From: CAITQP01 sp964533145
GTDB lineage: Bacteria > Patescibacteriota > Minisyncoccia > Phycocordibacterales > UBA9973
NCBI GenBank assembly: GCA_964533145.1
Contig: CAZHLG010000008.1
Span: forward strand, 1-36,907
Length of the DNA: 36,907 nt
Direction: 5' to 3'
Positions 20,990 to 29,617 of the stretch are shown piece after piece. The position numbers were made by a program, and so were the translations under genes. Under the pieces are notes generated by a model. The model had not been told where the DNA came from. It was given only the letters and a program-made list of their open reading frames with translations, and made no database searches. Every line of letters starts with the position of its first letter. Position 1 is the stretch's first letter.

Positions 20990-23018
20990 ATTGCACAAGC
21001 TGCAAAAATGCCTTTTCGTCGATGACAGGCACGCCGAGCTTCTGTGCGTCGTCGTATTTTGAGCCGGGGTTTTCGCCGGCGACGACGTAATCTGTTTTTT
21101 TGGAGACGCTACCGGAGACTTTGCCGCCTGCGGCGAGAATCATAGCTTTGGCATCGTCGCGAGAGAGAGTTGGGAGCGTGCCGGTGAGAACGAAGGTCTT
21201 TCCGGTAAGCGGGGCGGCGGCCCCGCGGAGCGGGGCCGCCGCCTGCTCCACCGATACTTGCGCAAGCAGATCATCGACGACTTTTTTGGTGTGCTCGTCC
21301 GCGAACCATTCCGTCACGGATGCGGCGACGCGCGGACCGACGCCGTCGACAGCCTCGAGCTCGGCGCGCGTCGCCGCCCGCAGCTTCGCAATCGTCCCGA
21401 AATGCCGGGCAAGATCGCGCGCAGTCTCCTCCCCCACTTCCGGGATCGAGAGACCAACGATGAACCGCTCGAGCGGCTGGCGGCGCGCCTTCTCGATCGA
21501 AGCAAGCAGATTGTCGGCAGACTTCTCGCCCATGCGCGGCAGCTCGAGCAGATCGCCTTTTTTCAAAGTGAAAATATCTGCCCGCCCAGCTATCAATCCG
21601 GCGTCCAGAAGCAAATCGAGATTCTTCGGTCCGAGATGCTCGATATCGAACGCGTGCTTGCTCGTGAAATGGTACAGCACGCGCCGGTCCTTGGCCGGAC
21701 AACGCGCGTTCATGCAATAGTATGCCGCCGACAATGCCTCATCTTTTGTCCCGACCGAACGCTTCTCGAGCAGCGTGCCGCACACAGGGCACTGCTTCGG
21801 CATCTTGAAGACTTTTTCCTTGCCCGTACGCATCTCCGTCAGCACCGACACGATATCGGGGATCACATCGCCTGCCTTCTGCACTATGACCGTGTCACCG
21901 ATGCGCACATCGAGCCGCGCGATCTCATCCTCGTTGTGCAGCGTCGCGCGCGAGACCGTCGAGCCGTACACGAGCACCGGGCGCAGGTGCGCCACCGGCG
22001 TGATCACGCCCGTGCGGCCTACCTGGAGCGCGATGTCCTCCACGACCGTCGTCACCTGTTCGGCCGGGAACTTGAGCGCGATGCCGAAGCGCGGCGCCTT
22101 GCCCGTGTAGCCGAGCGCATCCTGATATTCTTTTTCCGTGACCTTCACCACGACGCCGTCGATCAGATAATCTTCCTTTTCTTTCCTGTCCTGCCACTCC
22201 TTCCAGTATGCGATGACCTCGTCCATGTCACGGCAGCGGCGGAAATGCGGATTGACGCGGAAACCGAGCGCGGAGAGACACTTGAGTTCGCCGTCCTGCG
22301 CATCCGGCACAGCGACGCTCGAAGCGGAGATATCGTACACGAATACGGAAAGCTTGCGCTCGGCCACGATGCGCGGGTCGAGCTGGCGGATCGTGCCGGC
22401 CGTGATGTTGCGCGGATTCATGTACAGCTCCTCGCCTTTCTTCTCCTGCTCGGCATTGATGCGCGCAAACTGAGACTTCGGCATGTACGCCTCGCCTTCC
22501 GCGACCATGTCGACAGCCTCCGAGAGCTTGAGCGGCACGGACTCGATGGTGCGCACATTGGCCGTGACGTCCTCTCCGACCTCGCCGTTGCCGCGCGTGG
22601 CTGCGGTCACGAGGACGCCGTTCTCATACGTGAAAACGATCTTTAGCCCGTCGATTTTGAGCTCGCAGGTATACGTCGGCGCGACCGGACGGCCGAGCTT
22701 CTCGGCAAGCTGCTTGCGCACGCGAGCATCGAAATCGCGCATGTCCTCTTCGGAAAATGCGTCGTTGAACGACCACTGCGCGACCGAATGGCGCACCTTC
22801 TTGAATCCGGCAAGCGGCGCTCCGGCCACGCGCTGGCTCGGCGAGTCCGGAGTGATGAGCTCAGGAAACTCCCGCTCGATGTCGGCAAGCTCTTTCTTGA
22901 GCGAGTCGAGCGCTTCCTCCGAGATGAGCGACTCGTTGAGCACATGGTAGTGGTGCCGGTATTTCTCTATGGCCGCCCGGAGCTTGGGCAGGCGTTTTTC
23001 GGCTTCGGCACGAGTCAT
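20988..23018 (-). CDS. ligA: NAD-dependent DNA ligase
   Basis: Seals nicks in duplex DNA during replication and repair, using NAD+. The 676 residues match the family length. Order: NAD-binding domain Ia, adenylation domain with the active Lys121 in KIDG, OB fold, a four-cysteine zinc finger (CPVCG and CMNARCPA), helix-hairpin-helix repeats, and a C-terminal BRCT domain (about 598-676, TGKTFVLTGTL). Between HhH and BRCT the DNA holds a long G+C palindrome encoding AAAPLRGAAAPL, probably an inserted repeat. A TATTGT box lies 6 nt before the ATG. Confidence 0.97.
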   Translation of the reverse strand: MTRAEAEKRLPKLRAAIEKYRHHYHVLNESLISEEALDSLKKELADIEREFPELITPDSPSQRVAGAPLAGFKKVRHSVAQWSFNDAFSEEDMRDFDARVRKQLAEKLGRPVAPTYTCELKIDGLKIVFTYENGVLVTAATRGNGEVGEDVTANVRTIESVPLKLSEAVDMVAEGEAYMPKSQFARINAEQEKKGEELYMNPRNITAGTIRQLDPRIVAERKLSVFVYDISASSVAVPDAQDGELKCLSALGFRVNPHFRRCRDMDEVIAYWKEWQDRKEKEDYLIDGVVVKVTEKEYQDALGYTGKAPRFGIALKFPAEQVTTVVEDIALQVGRTGVITPVAHLRPVLVYGSTVSRATLHNEDEIARLDVRIGDTVIVQKAGDVIPDIVSVLTEMRTGKEKVFKMPKQCPVCGTLLEKRSVGTKDEALSAAYYCMNARCPAKDRRVLYHFTSKHAFDIEHLGPKNLDLLLDAGLIAGRADIFTLKKGDLLELPRMGEKSADNLLASIEKARRQPLERFIVGLSIPEVGEETARDLARHFGTIAKLRAATRAELEAVDGVGPRVAASVTEWFADEHTKKVVDDLLAQVSVEQAAAPLRGAAAPLTGKTFVLTGTLPTLSRDDAKAMILAAGGKVSGSVSKKTDYVVAGENPGSKYDDAQKLGVPVIDEKAFLQLVQ
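21209..21242. repeat. G+C palindrome inside ligA
   Basis: An inverted repeat of about 14 bp per arm (GGCGGCGGCCCCGC and complement) with spacer GGA, translated in frame as an Ala/Pro/Leu linker before the BRCT domain. Its core GGCCCCGC-n3-GCGGGGCC is also found in the pilA terminator at 24444-24462. Confidence 0.75.
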
Positions 23019-23060
23019 ACGGAAACAATACTACAAAGCCGGTGCCCGCGCGAGCATGCA

Positions 23061-23082
23061 AAAAGCCCCGATCGGGGCTTTT
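23061..23082. terminator. Terminator upstream of ligA
   Basis: Perfect 22-bp palindrome AAAAGCCCC-GATC-GGGGCTTTT, preceded by an extra A and working on either strand. It closes the minus-strand gene that ends at 23088. Confidence 0.85.
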
Positions 23083-23087
23083 GACTG

Positions 23088-23543
23088 TCAGTTCGCAAAC
23101 GGCAGCAGATTGAATTCTTCCTGTGTCAGGAGATGCAAGGTTACCCTCTGATCATCCAGTATGCGGAGCTCGAACAGCATTCCGGCCTCATTGGGCCTCC
23201 AGCAGCCATAAAAATGATTGTCAAAAAAAGAACTGTCCGGAACGCTCAGACTGACCTCGCTCGAGATGATCTCAAGGAATTCGGCGTACGGCATGAGGCA
23301 CAGGACCGTGCTGCAACCTGTTTTCTCGCACTGGCCTTTCGCAAGAGTGACGGCCTCTGTCGCCCAATCCATGATACTGCGCTCCCCGCACTGGGGCATT
23401 GCGACACAGGCGGTGGTTCCGTCGGTCACGCCCGGCATGAGGTCATCCGAGATGAACACGAGTGAAAACGGCAATGGGATGTTGGCAGAATAAAACGCCA
23501 GCACCTCAGGTTCGTCGATGGCAATAAATAACAAGGTTTTCAT
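23088..23543 (-). CDS. Hypothetical protein, 151 residues
   Basis: I do not recognise it. It is a soluble protein with eight Cys residues, including CVAMPQCGE, GQCEKTGCSTVLC and YGCWRPNE, a mixed alpha/beta pattern and no signal peptide. The same frame stays open for 900 nt upstream, but that stretch is the antisense-type shadow of pilD; the ATG at 23543 starts a segment of normal protein composition. It is flanked by a terminator and by pilD in the same orientation. Confidence 0.65.
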   Translation of the reverse strand: MKTLLFIAIDEPEVLAFYSANIPLPFSLVFISDDLMPGVTDGTTACVAMPQCGERSIMDWATEAVTLAKGQCEKTGCSTVLCLMPYAEFLEIISSEVSLSVPDSSFFDNHFYGCWRPNEAGMLFELRILDDQRVTLHLLTQEEFNLLPFAN

Positions 23544-23599
23544 GCGGCGGCATTTTTCGTAACGATACCGCCGAACACAGGCAGAGTCAACGTAGCGCG

Positions 23600-24418
23600 C
23601 TATCGAGCGAACAACCGCACGATTGAAGCACAATCGATGCGCGCAAGCAGCACGATGACGGTCCCAAGCGCCAAGAACGGCCCGAACGGCATGGCAAATG
23701 TGAGAGACGGACCGCGCCGGCCAGACAAGCGGACTGTAGCAAGCCAGACGAGCGCGACTGCGGCGCCGATCCAGAACGAGAGCAGTACAGCGGCGACACC
23801 GGCGGACATGCCGAGCAGCCAGCCGATGCCGATCATGAGCTTGGCGTCGCCGAGGCCCATCCACTTCCCCTTCGAGACGAGCCAGAGAGCGGCGAAGGGC
23901 ACGGGGATCAAGACGCCCGCAAGAAAATGCCCGAGCGGAGGCAGGTGGAGTACGAACGAATCGCCGGCAATGACGAACATCCCCGCAAAGGCGAGTAATG
24001 CGAAGATCGCCGTGAGTCCGTCCGGCAGGATCTTGTGACGGATATCGTACGCGGCGAGCACGATGAGCACCGAGATCGCAGCAGCGTAATAGAAAAAGAG
24101 TCCGGCAAAGACGCCCGGCGAAAGAAGGAGCAGGTACGCGAAACGCCAGTAGAGAAACACGAAGAGCAGTCCCGTGAGCGCCTCGACGATCACGTACTGC
24201 GGCGAGATCTTCGCGCGGCAGTTCGCGCACCGGCCGCGCTGCGTCAGATAGCTGCCGATCGGAACGAGTTCGGCGAACGAGAGCGTCATTCCGCACGTGA
24301 AGCATGCCGAGCGTCCGCCGAGCGTCCGGCCGGTGCGCAGGCGCAGGATGACGACATTGAGAAAACTTCCGATGATCGTCCCGAAAAAGAAGAAGACGAC
24401 GGGAAAGAGAATGTCCAT
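23600..24418 (-). CDS. pilD: Prepilin peptidase / N-methyltransferase PilD
   Basis: Membrane aspartic protease that removes the leader of type IV prepilins and methylates the new N-terminal residue. The 272 residues have the cytosolic zinc-type tetracysteine (C39, C42, C64, C67), the catalytic D125 in AAYDIRHKILPD and D191 in GLGDAKLM, and about eight membrane helices. Its substrates are the pilins encoded at 24.5 kb and 4.9-7.4 kb. The ATG is exactly 6 nt after a TGC TATACT box (24425-24430), which in turn directly follows the pilA terminator. Confidence 0.96.
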   Translation of the reverse strand: MDILFPVVFFFFGTIIGSFLNVVILRLRTGRTLGGRSACFTCGMTLSFAELVPIGSYLTQRGRCANCRAKISPQYVIVEALTGLLFVFLYWRFAYLLLLSPGVFAGLFFYYAAAISVLIVLAAYDIRHKILPDGLTAIFALLAFAGMFVIAGDSFVLHLPPLGHFLAGVLIPVPFAALWLVSKGKWMGLGDAKLMIGIGWLLGMSAGVAAVLLSFWIGAAVALVWLATVRLSGRRGPSLTFAMPFGPFLALGTVIVLLARIDCASIVRLFAR

Positions 24419-24432
24419 GCGGAAAGTATAGC

Positions 24433-24470
24433 AAAAAAGCGCCGGCCCCGCGAAGCGGGGCCGGCGCTTT
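24433..24470 (-). terminator. pilA terminator fused to the pilD promoter
   Basis: A stem of about 15 bp (GCGCCGGCCCCGC and complement, loop TTC) followed on the minus strand by TTTTTT, which runs straight into TGCTATACT, the -10 element of pilD. A high-level pilin transcript would end here while pilD starts anew. Confidence 0.88.
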
Positions 24471-24488
24471 CCGCACGAAAGAATTCCG

Positions 24489-24950
24489 TTACGAGCAGAC
24501 AGCCGAAGCCGGAGCCGTGAAGGTCGAGCTCGCGTACTTCTTCGAAGTGCCGTTGCTGTCCACGCACCAACCAGCGCCGTTACCGGAAGCCGTGACTGCC
24601 CAGGCCGAAGCCGAGCCGGTCGTCGGGAACGTGTAGCACGAGAGCGTGTAGCCCGGCGGCATGCCTGCGATGAGGCCGGCAAGACCGTTGGAACCGGAAG
24701 CGGTGGTGAAGAGCGCAGCGCCGCCCGTACCGCACGTCGTGCCGGTCGCGCCGGTGCCGTAGCTGCCGTTCGTCGAGTAATACAGCTCTGCCTGGGCCAT
24801 CATCGAGGCCATCTGGGACTGAACTTTCGCGTCGTTGGCTTTGCCGCGAGCGTTGCCGAGCGAGGCAAGCACGACGGTGGCGAGAATGCCGATGATGGCG
24901 ATCACCACAAGAAGCTCAATGAGCGTAAAACCTTTGTTCGTGTTCTTCAT
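24489..24950 (-). CDS. pilA: Type IV major pilin
   Basis: The 153-residue prepilin has a 6-residue leader (MKNTNKG) and the classic core FTLIELLVVIAIIGILATVVLASL with Glu5. A helical segment (KANDAKVQSQMASMMAQAELYY) and a Gly/Ser/Thr-rich globular domain follow; Cys pairs at TTCGTG, LSCYT, GWCVD and the final VCS could form disulfides. I choose the ATG at 24950; the frame is open to 25028, but only this start gives a proper leader. It has its own TGG TATACT promoter (24997-25002) inside the pilC end region, with a 40-nt leader that can form the hairpin CCTGA/TCAGG. Confidence 0.94.
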   Translation of the reverse strand: MKNTNKGFTLIELLVVIAIIGILATVVLASLGNARGKANDAKVQSQMASMMAQAELYYSTNGSYGTGATGTTCGTGGAALFTTASGSNGLAGLIAGMPPGYTLSCYTFPTTGSASAWAVTASGNGAGWCVDSNGTSKKYASSTFTAPASAVCS

Positions 24951-25008
24951 ATGTATGCAAACTGATGAATAATGGCGACCTGATAATCTCAGGAAAAGTA
25001 TACCACGC

Positions 25009-26220
25009 CTACTGGATACTGGAAGCAATGTTGTAGATCGGCACCAGGATCGAGGTCAGGAGCACGCCAACGCCAAGACCAAGGACGACGATCATGATCG
25101 GTTCGATGAGGCCCACGAGCGTATCCACGGCATCGTCCACCTCGCGCTTGTAGAACTGCGCAAGCGTCTTGAGGATATTGGACAGTCCGCCCGTCTCCTC
25201 GCCCACTTTGACCATCTGGACCATGATCTGCGGGACCCGGTCCGTATGTTTTCCGACCGAATCGGAGAACGCACTGCCGGCTTTCACGTCCTCCGCGGCT
25301 TCGACAAGCACGGCCTCGTACACGCGGCTGCCCACAATCTTGCCGGTGATCTCGATGGACCGGATGATCGAAATGCCGGACGAAAGCATGGTGGCAAGGT
25401 TGTCCGAGATGCGCGAAAGGTACAGCTTGGTGTACAGCTTGCCCACGACGGGGATCGAAAGCTGCACGTTGTCGAGATACTCGCGGCCCTTCTCCGTGCG
25501 CGAGAGGTACCACAAGTAGAACCCGCCCGCCGCAGCCGCAATGAGCACGATGAAGCCGTAATCGACGAAGAACTGCGAGATTCCGATCACGATCTTCGTA
25601 TAGAGCGGGATCTCCTGGCCGGAGCTTTCGATGATCTCCGAGAGCTTCGGGATCACCATGACGAACATGAGCACCATCACGATAATGAAAATGCCGATGA
25701 CGAACGCCGGATAAATGAGCGCATTCTTGGTCTTGGACGTAAGAGCGTACTGGCGGTCGAGATATTCCGCGAGATAGCTGAACACCTCGTTGAGCTTGCC
25801 GGACTCTTCGCCGGCCTTGACCATGTTCACGTAAAAATCGGAGAAGACATCGGGATGCTTGGCCAGAGCGCCGGAGATCGGCGAGCCCGCCTGGATATCG
25901 TCGGTCACCGCGCGGAGCTTCCGCGCGAGCAGCGGGTTCTCCGCGTTGGTCGCAAGCAGCGTGAACGCCTTGAGCGCCGAGACCTGCGCGCCGAAGAGCG
26001 TCGAGATCTGGCGCGAGAGAATCACGATGTCTTTCTGCGGCACATGGCCGGCAAAGATCTCCGTCTGCAGAAAGCCTTTTTTCTCCCCTTCTTCCTTGAT
26101 CGAGACGACGATCAAGTCGCGGCGCTGGAGCGCGGCGATCGCGAGATCCCTCGAGGCCGCATCGATCGCGCCTTCCTTTTTTTCGCCCGTCTTAGTGACT
26201 GCCTGGTACGTGAATGTCAT
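25009..26220 (-). CDS. pilC: Type IV pilus inner-membrane platform protein PilC (GspF family)
   Basis: The 403 residues hold two GspF/T2SSF domains, each ending in membrane helices (about 165-190, 215-240 and 370-395). Typical motifs are FARQLATL-like (LSRQISTLFGAQVSALKAF) and FPxxVxxMVxxGEESG-like segments: YVNMVKAGEESGKL and MVQMVKVGEETGGL. PilC couples the cytosolic ATPases to pilin assembly. It starts 3 bp after the pilT stop. Confidence 0.95.
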   Translation of the reverse strand: MTFTYQAVTKTGEKKEGAIDAASRDLAIAALQRRDLIVVSIKEEGEKKGFLQTEIFAGHVPQKDIVILSRQISTLFGAQVSALKAFTLLATNAENPLLARKLRAVTDDIQAGSPISGALAKHPDVFSDFYVNMVKAGEESGKLNEVFSYLAEYLDRQYALTSKTKNALIYPAFVIGIFIIVMVLMFVMVIPKLSEIIESSGQEIPLYTKIVIGISQFFVDYGFIVLIAAAAGGFYLWYLSRTEKGREYLDNVQLSIPVVGKLYTKLYLSRISDNLATMLSSGISIIRSIEITGKIVGSRVYEAVLVEAAEDVKAGSAFSDSVGKHTDRVPQIMVQMVKVGEETGGLSNILKTLAQFYKREVDDAVDTLVGLIEPIMIVVLGLGVGVLLTSILVPIYNIASSIQ

Positions 26221-26223
26221 GTG

Positions 26224-27282
26224 CTACATAAGGCGCTCGAGGGCCTTCGGGTTCATCGAATAAAGACGCGCGCTGTCCATGGTGATCTCGCCGGCGCGCA
26301 CGAGGTCGAGCAACGAGCGGTTCATGTCCACCATGCCCTGCTCCATGCCCGTCTCGATGATCACATCGATCTCATGGGTGCGCTTCTCGCGGATCAGATT
26401 CGCGACGGCGTTGTTGTTGACCAAAAGCTCGTACGCGAGCACAAGGCCGCCGGACGCGCGTGGAATGAGGCGCTGCGAGAAGATGCCGAGCAGCGATTCT
26501 GCAAGCTGGGAACGGATCTGATCCTGCTGGTCGCCAGGAAAACTGTCGATGATGCGGTCGATCGTCTGGGCCGCGTTGTTGGTATGGAGCGTCGACAGCA
26601 CGAGGTGTCCGGTCTCCGCCGCCGTCACCGCCGTCGAGATCGTATCGAGTCCGCGCATCTCGCCGATGAGGATCACGTTCACGTCCTCGCGGAACACCGC
26701 CTTGAGTCCGGACGCGAAATCTTTCGTGTCGATGCCGACTTCGCGCTGGTCGATGATGGAATGCTTCTCTTCGTACAGATATTCGATCGGGTCCTCGATC
26801 GTGACGATGTGCTCGGCGCGCTCGGTGTTGATGTACTCGATCATGGCAGAGAGCGTCGTGCTCTTGCCCTGGCCGACCGGACCCACGACAAGGAAGAAGC
26901 CCTGTTTCTTGCCCGCGAACTGCTTGAGCACTTCTGGCAGCTTGAGCTCGGCGAGCGTGCGGACTTTGGGGATGAGGCGCAGCGCAAGCGCGATCGCTCC
27001 TTTGTGGAAGAAGGCATTGCCGCGCAGGCGGGCGATGCCCTTGTGGTCGTACGAAAAATCGATTTCCTGCGTCGTCAGAAAACGGTCGTACTTCTCCTTG
27101 CTGACGAGCGCGGCGAGTATGCCCTGCATGGTCTCCTGCGAAAGCGGCTGCTGGTTCACGAGCGGCGCGAGCTGCGTCGTGACGCGGATCATCGGCAGGC
27201 GCCCGGCGGACAGATGCAGGTCAGAGCCTCCCTGCTGGATCAGGATGTCTACGAGCGATTCGATGAGCGTTTTCGGATCCAT
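26224..27282 (-). CDS. pilT: Type IV pilus retraction ATPase PilT-like
   Basis: The 352-residue protein has an N-terminal PAS-like domain, then Walker A GPVGQGKST (134-142), the Asp box IVTIEDPIEYL, Walker B-type VILIGEMRGLDT, and the His box GHLVLSTLHTNNA. Length and lack of an N-terminal MshE-like domain indicate PilT rather than PilB. PilT hexamers disassemble pili and power twitching and DNA uptake. The ATG at 27282 gives the usual start (DPKTLIESLVDILI). It lies between the receiver gene and pilC. Confidence 0.93.
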   Translation of the reverse strand: MDPKTLIESLVDILIQQGGSDLHLSAGRLPMIRVTTQLAPLVNQQPLSQETMQGILAALVSKEKYDRFLTTQEIDFSYDHKGIARLRGNAFFHKGAIALALRLIPKVRTLAELKLPEVLKQFAGKKQGFFLVVGPVGQGKSTTLSAMIEYINTERAEHIVTIEDPIEYLYEEKHSIIDQREVGIDTKDFASGLKAVFREDVNVILIGEMRGLDTISTAVTAAETGHLVLSTLHTNNAAQTIDRIIDSFPGDQQDQIRSQLAESLLGIFSQRLIPRASGGLVLAYELLVNNNAVANLIREKRTHEIDVIIETGMEQGMVDMNRSLLDLVRAGEITMDSARLYSMNPKALERLM

Positions 27283-27301
27283 AAATATGTGTATGAAAAA
27301 A

Positions 27302-27691
27302 TTAATGCCCTCCAAGCCCGCTGACAAGCGCTTCGACATGCGCGAGGACTTCCGCCGGTGTCGTCGAAGCTTTCACGACATACCCGACGGCGCCGAGCGA
27401 CTTCATGCGCTCGACGTCGGCTTCTTGGCCGCGGTTCGAAAGCACGATGTGCACTGCCTTGGGAGCAAGCGCCTCCCGCTGCATCGTCTCCATGAACTCG
27501 AAACCGTCCACGACGGGCATGACGACATCCATGAGAATGATGTCAGGAACATAACCGCCGCGCAGTTTCTCAAGCGCGGGCATCGCGCCGAGCGCCGTCG
27601 CGACCTCGTATCCCGCCTGCCCGAACTTGAGGGCATACATGTCGAGGAGGAACGCGTCGTCGTCGACGATGAATATCTTTGTGCCAGCCAT
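27302..27691 (-). CDS. CheY-like single-domain response regulator
   Basis: The 129 residues are a bare receiver domain: acidic pair D10/D11, phosphorylation site D55 in ILMDVVMP, S85 in VLSNRGQ (the Ser/Thr switch) and K107 in VVKAS. There is no output domain and no histidine kinase in the window. Located between the two pilus ATPase genes, it probably controls extension or retraction in the way PilG/PilH-type proteins do (inference). A TATACT box lies about 20 nt before the ATG at 27691; the longer open frame to 27754 is unlikely. Confidence 0.92.
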   Translation of the reverse strand: MAGTKIFIVDDDAFLLDMYALKFGQAGYEVATALGAMPALEKLRGGYVPDIILMDVVMPVVDGFEFMETMQREALAPKAVHIVLSNRGQEADVERMKSLGAVGYVVKASTTPAEVLAHVEALVSGLGGH

Positions 27692-27760
27692 ACCGGAGAG
27701 CGAACGCGTACAGTATACCATTTTGCGCCGCAGGCAAACGAAGTCTGTGTGCAAAAGCTG

Positions 27761-29488
27761 CTACAGATTGTAAATCTCCTGAAACGGTATCTCCCCGTTC
27801 ATGCACTTGACCATGGCGTTCTCGCGCATGGTCAGGAAACCCTTTTGCCGCATGAGTTTGTACACGTCTGTCTCCACGGGCTTTTTGAGGATGAGTGCCT
27901 GCAGATCCTTGTCGTTCGGGTACATCTCGAAGACTGCCGCGCGGCCGCGCACGCCGGACGGGCATTCCGGGCTCGGCACGGCGTCGGTGAACGGCGCGTT
28001 CGGGATTTTCGAACGGAATTCCTGGGGCAAGTCGGCGATCTGCTTGTCGAGCATTTCCTTGAGCGCGGCCTGGTTGTCGGCCACATGGCGCGATGCCGGG
28101 AACGTCGTGCGCACGAGGCGCTGGGCGATGCAGAGCGTGAGCGTCGGGGCGATGAGATACGGATCGATACCCATATCGATGAGACGCGGCACCACGCCGA
28201 TTGCATTGTTGGTGTGAAGCGTAGAGAGCACGATGTGGCCCGTGAGGGCGGCCTGAATCGCAAGCTGCGCGGTCTCGGCATCGCGGATCTCGCCCACGAA
28301 TATGATGTCCGGGTCCTGACGGAGAATGGAACGTAGGCCGGCGGCGAACGTGTAGCCGATCTCAGGCATGACCTGCGACTGGTTCACGTCGGGGATGTGA
28401 TATTCGACCGGGTCTTCGAGCGAGACGATGTTCGAACCCTCCTTGTCGAGCTCGTTGAGGATCGAATAGAGCGTCGTGGATTTACCCGAACCCGTCGGGC
28501 CGGTCACGAGAATGAGGCCGTACGGTTTGCCGAGCGCTTCCTTAATGAGCGCCATGTGCTCGTCCGAAAGGCCGATCGAGCTGAGCGGCTTGAGACCCTT
28601 GTCGGCATCGAGAATACGCAGCACGACTTTCTCGCCATAGTACGCAGGCAGCGTCGAGACGCGGAAGTCGATCTTGCGGCCGCCGATCGTCGCTGAAAAG
28701 CCGCCGTCCTGCGGCTTGCGCTTCTCGTCGAGGCGCAGCTTGGCAAGGATCTTGATGCGCGCCACCACGCCCGCATACACGGAAAGCGGCAGGACGAGCG
28801 ACGTGTGCAGCACGCCGTCCACGCGGAAGCGGACCTTGACCTTGTCGCCGGTATCTTCGATATGGATGTCGGAGGCGTTGCCTTCGACGGCGTTGTTGAG
28901 GATGACGGCCACGATCTTGATGATCGGCGCCTCCTCGACGATCTTCTCTTCTTCGCCCGGCTTGAGCGCATCCTGGATCTTTTTCTGGTCGTCGATCGTC
29001 ACATCGGCCGCGGCCTGGTCGATGGCCGTGTCAAGTTCGGAGAGCGCCGAATCAACCTGCCCCGAAAGACCGTGATAGTTGTCGAGCACGGCTTTGTACG
29101 CGCTCTCGGGGATGAGGAACATCTTGAACGGCACGTTGCCGTGGCTCTGCGCGATGAACTGCAGCGCATCGCCCGCTTGCGTGTTCTCCGGATCGGTCAC
29201 GCCCACGATGAGCGCGCCGTCCTCCATGGCGATCGGTACGAGACGGTACTGGCGGGCCGCGTCTTCCGGGACGTACTTGAGCACGTCGGCGCGGACAGCC
29301 TTCGGGTCGACGGGACGCGTCGGCATGCCATAGAAGGCGCTCTTCTGCGCGAGCAGGGTCTGCTCCGGAATGCCGTGCGAGACGAGCGACTCGTCGAGAC
29401 TCCCCTTCTCCTCCGCGACGCGCAGAATATCCCCGACCTGGTCTTGCTGCACGAGGCCGTTCTGTACCAATGATTCGATGAAAGTCAT
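27761..29488 (-). CDS. pilB: Type IV pilus extension ATPase PilB (GspE family)
   Basis: The 575-residue protein has an MshEN-type N-terminal domain (1-150), an N2 domain with the Arg-rich VKVRFRVDGVLH, Walker A GPTGSGKST (330-338), the Asp box SLEDPVEYH, Walker B-type IIFVGEIRDAET and the His box GHIVLSTLHTNNA. It drives pilin polymerisation. The C-terminal tetracysteine zinc site found in many PilB proteins is missing: only one Cys (PECPSGVRG) is left in that region. A TATACT box lies 10 nt before the ATG. Confidence 0.95.
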   Translation of the reverse strand: MTFIESLVQNGLVQQDQVGDILRVAEEKGSLDESLVSHGIPEQTLLAQKSAFYGMPTRPVDPKAVRADVLKYVPEDAARQYRLVPIAMEDGALIVGVTDPENTQAGDALQFIAQSHGNVPFKMFLIPESAYKAVLDNYHGLSGQVDSALSELDTAIDQAAADVTIDDQKKIQDALKPGEEEKIVEEAPIIKIVAVILNNAVEGNASDIHIEDTGDKVKVRFRVDGVLHTSLVLPLSVYAGVVARIKILAKLRLDEKRKPQDGGFSATIGGRKIDFRVSTLPAYYGEKVVLRILDADKGLKPLSSIGLSDEHMALIKEALGKPYGLILVTGPTGSGKSTTLYSILNELDKEGSNIVSLEDPVEYHIPDVNQSQVMPEIGYTFAAGLRSILRQDPDIIFVGEIRDAETAQLAIQAALTGHIVLSTLHTNNAIGVVPRLIDMGIDPYLIAPTLTLCIAQRLVRTTFPASRHVADNQAALKEMLDKQIADLPQEFRSKIPNAPFTDAVPSPECPSGVRGRAAVFEMYPNDKDLQALILKKPVETDVYKLMRQKGFLTMRENAMVKCMNGEIPFQEIYNL

Positions 29489-29555
29489 TGCTGCTCTCAG
29501 TATACCGTAGCCTGTGCGTATGGGCTATGTGCACAAAAGAACTTCCGTATAAAAA

Positions 29556-29584
29556 TTGACAAAACACTATTTTAATGTTAGTTT
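29556..29584 (+). promoter_or_regulatory. Possible promoter of the plus-strand unknown gene
   Basis: TTGACA (29556-29561), a 17-bp spacer ending in TGT, and a weak TAGTTT. The -35 is a perfect consensus; the -10 is poor. This A+T-rich gap separates divergent pilB from the unknown gene. Confidence 0.4.
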
Positions 29585-29617
29585 TTGCAGGAACAAACTA
29601 TTTCTTAACAAATAAAT

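Noticed and set aside
23544..24476. N-terminal extension of the hypothetical gene at 23088 by 900 nt
   Set aside because: The extension overlaps pilD in another frame and has random Arg/His/Leu-rich composition.
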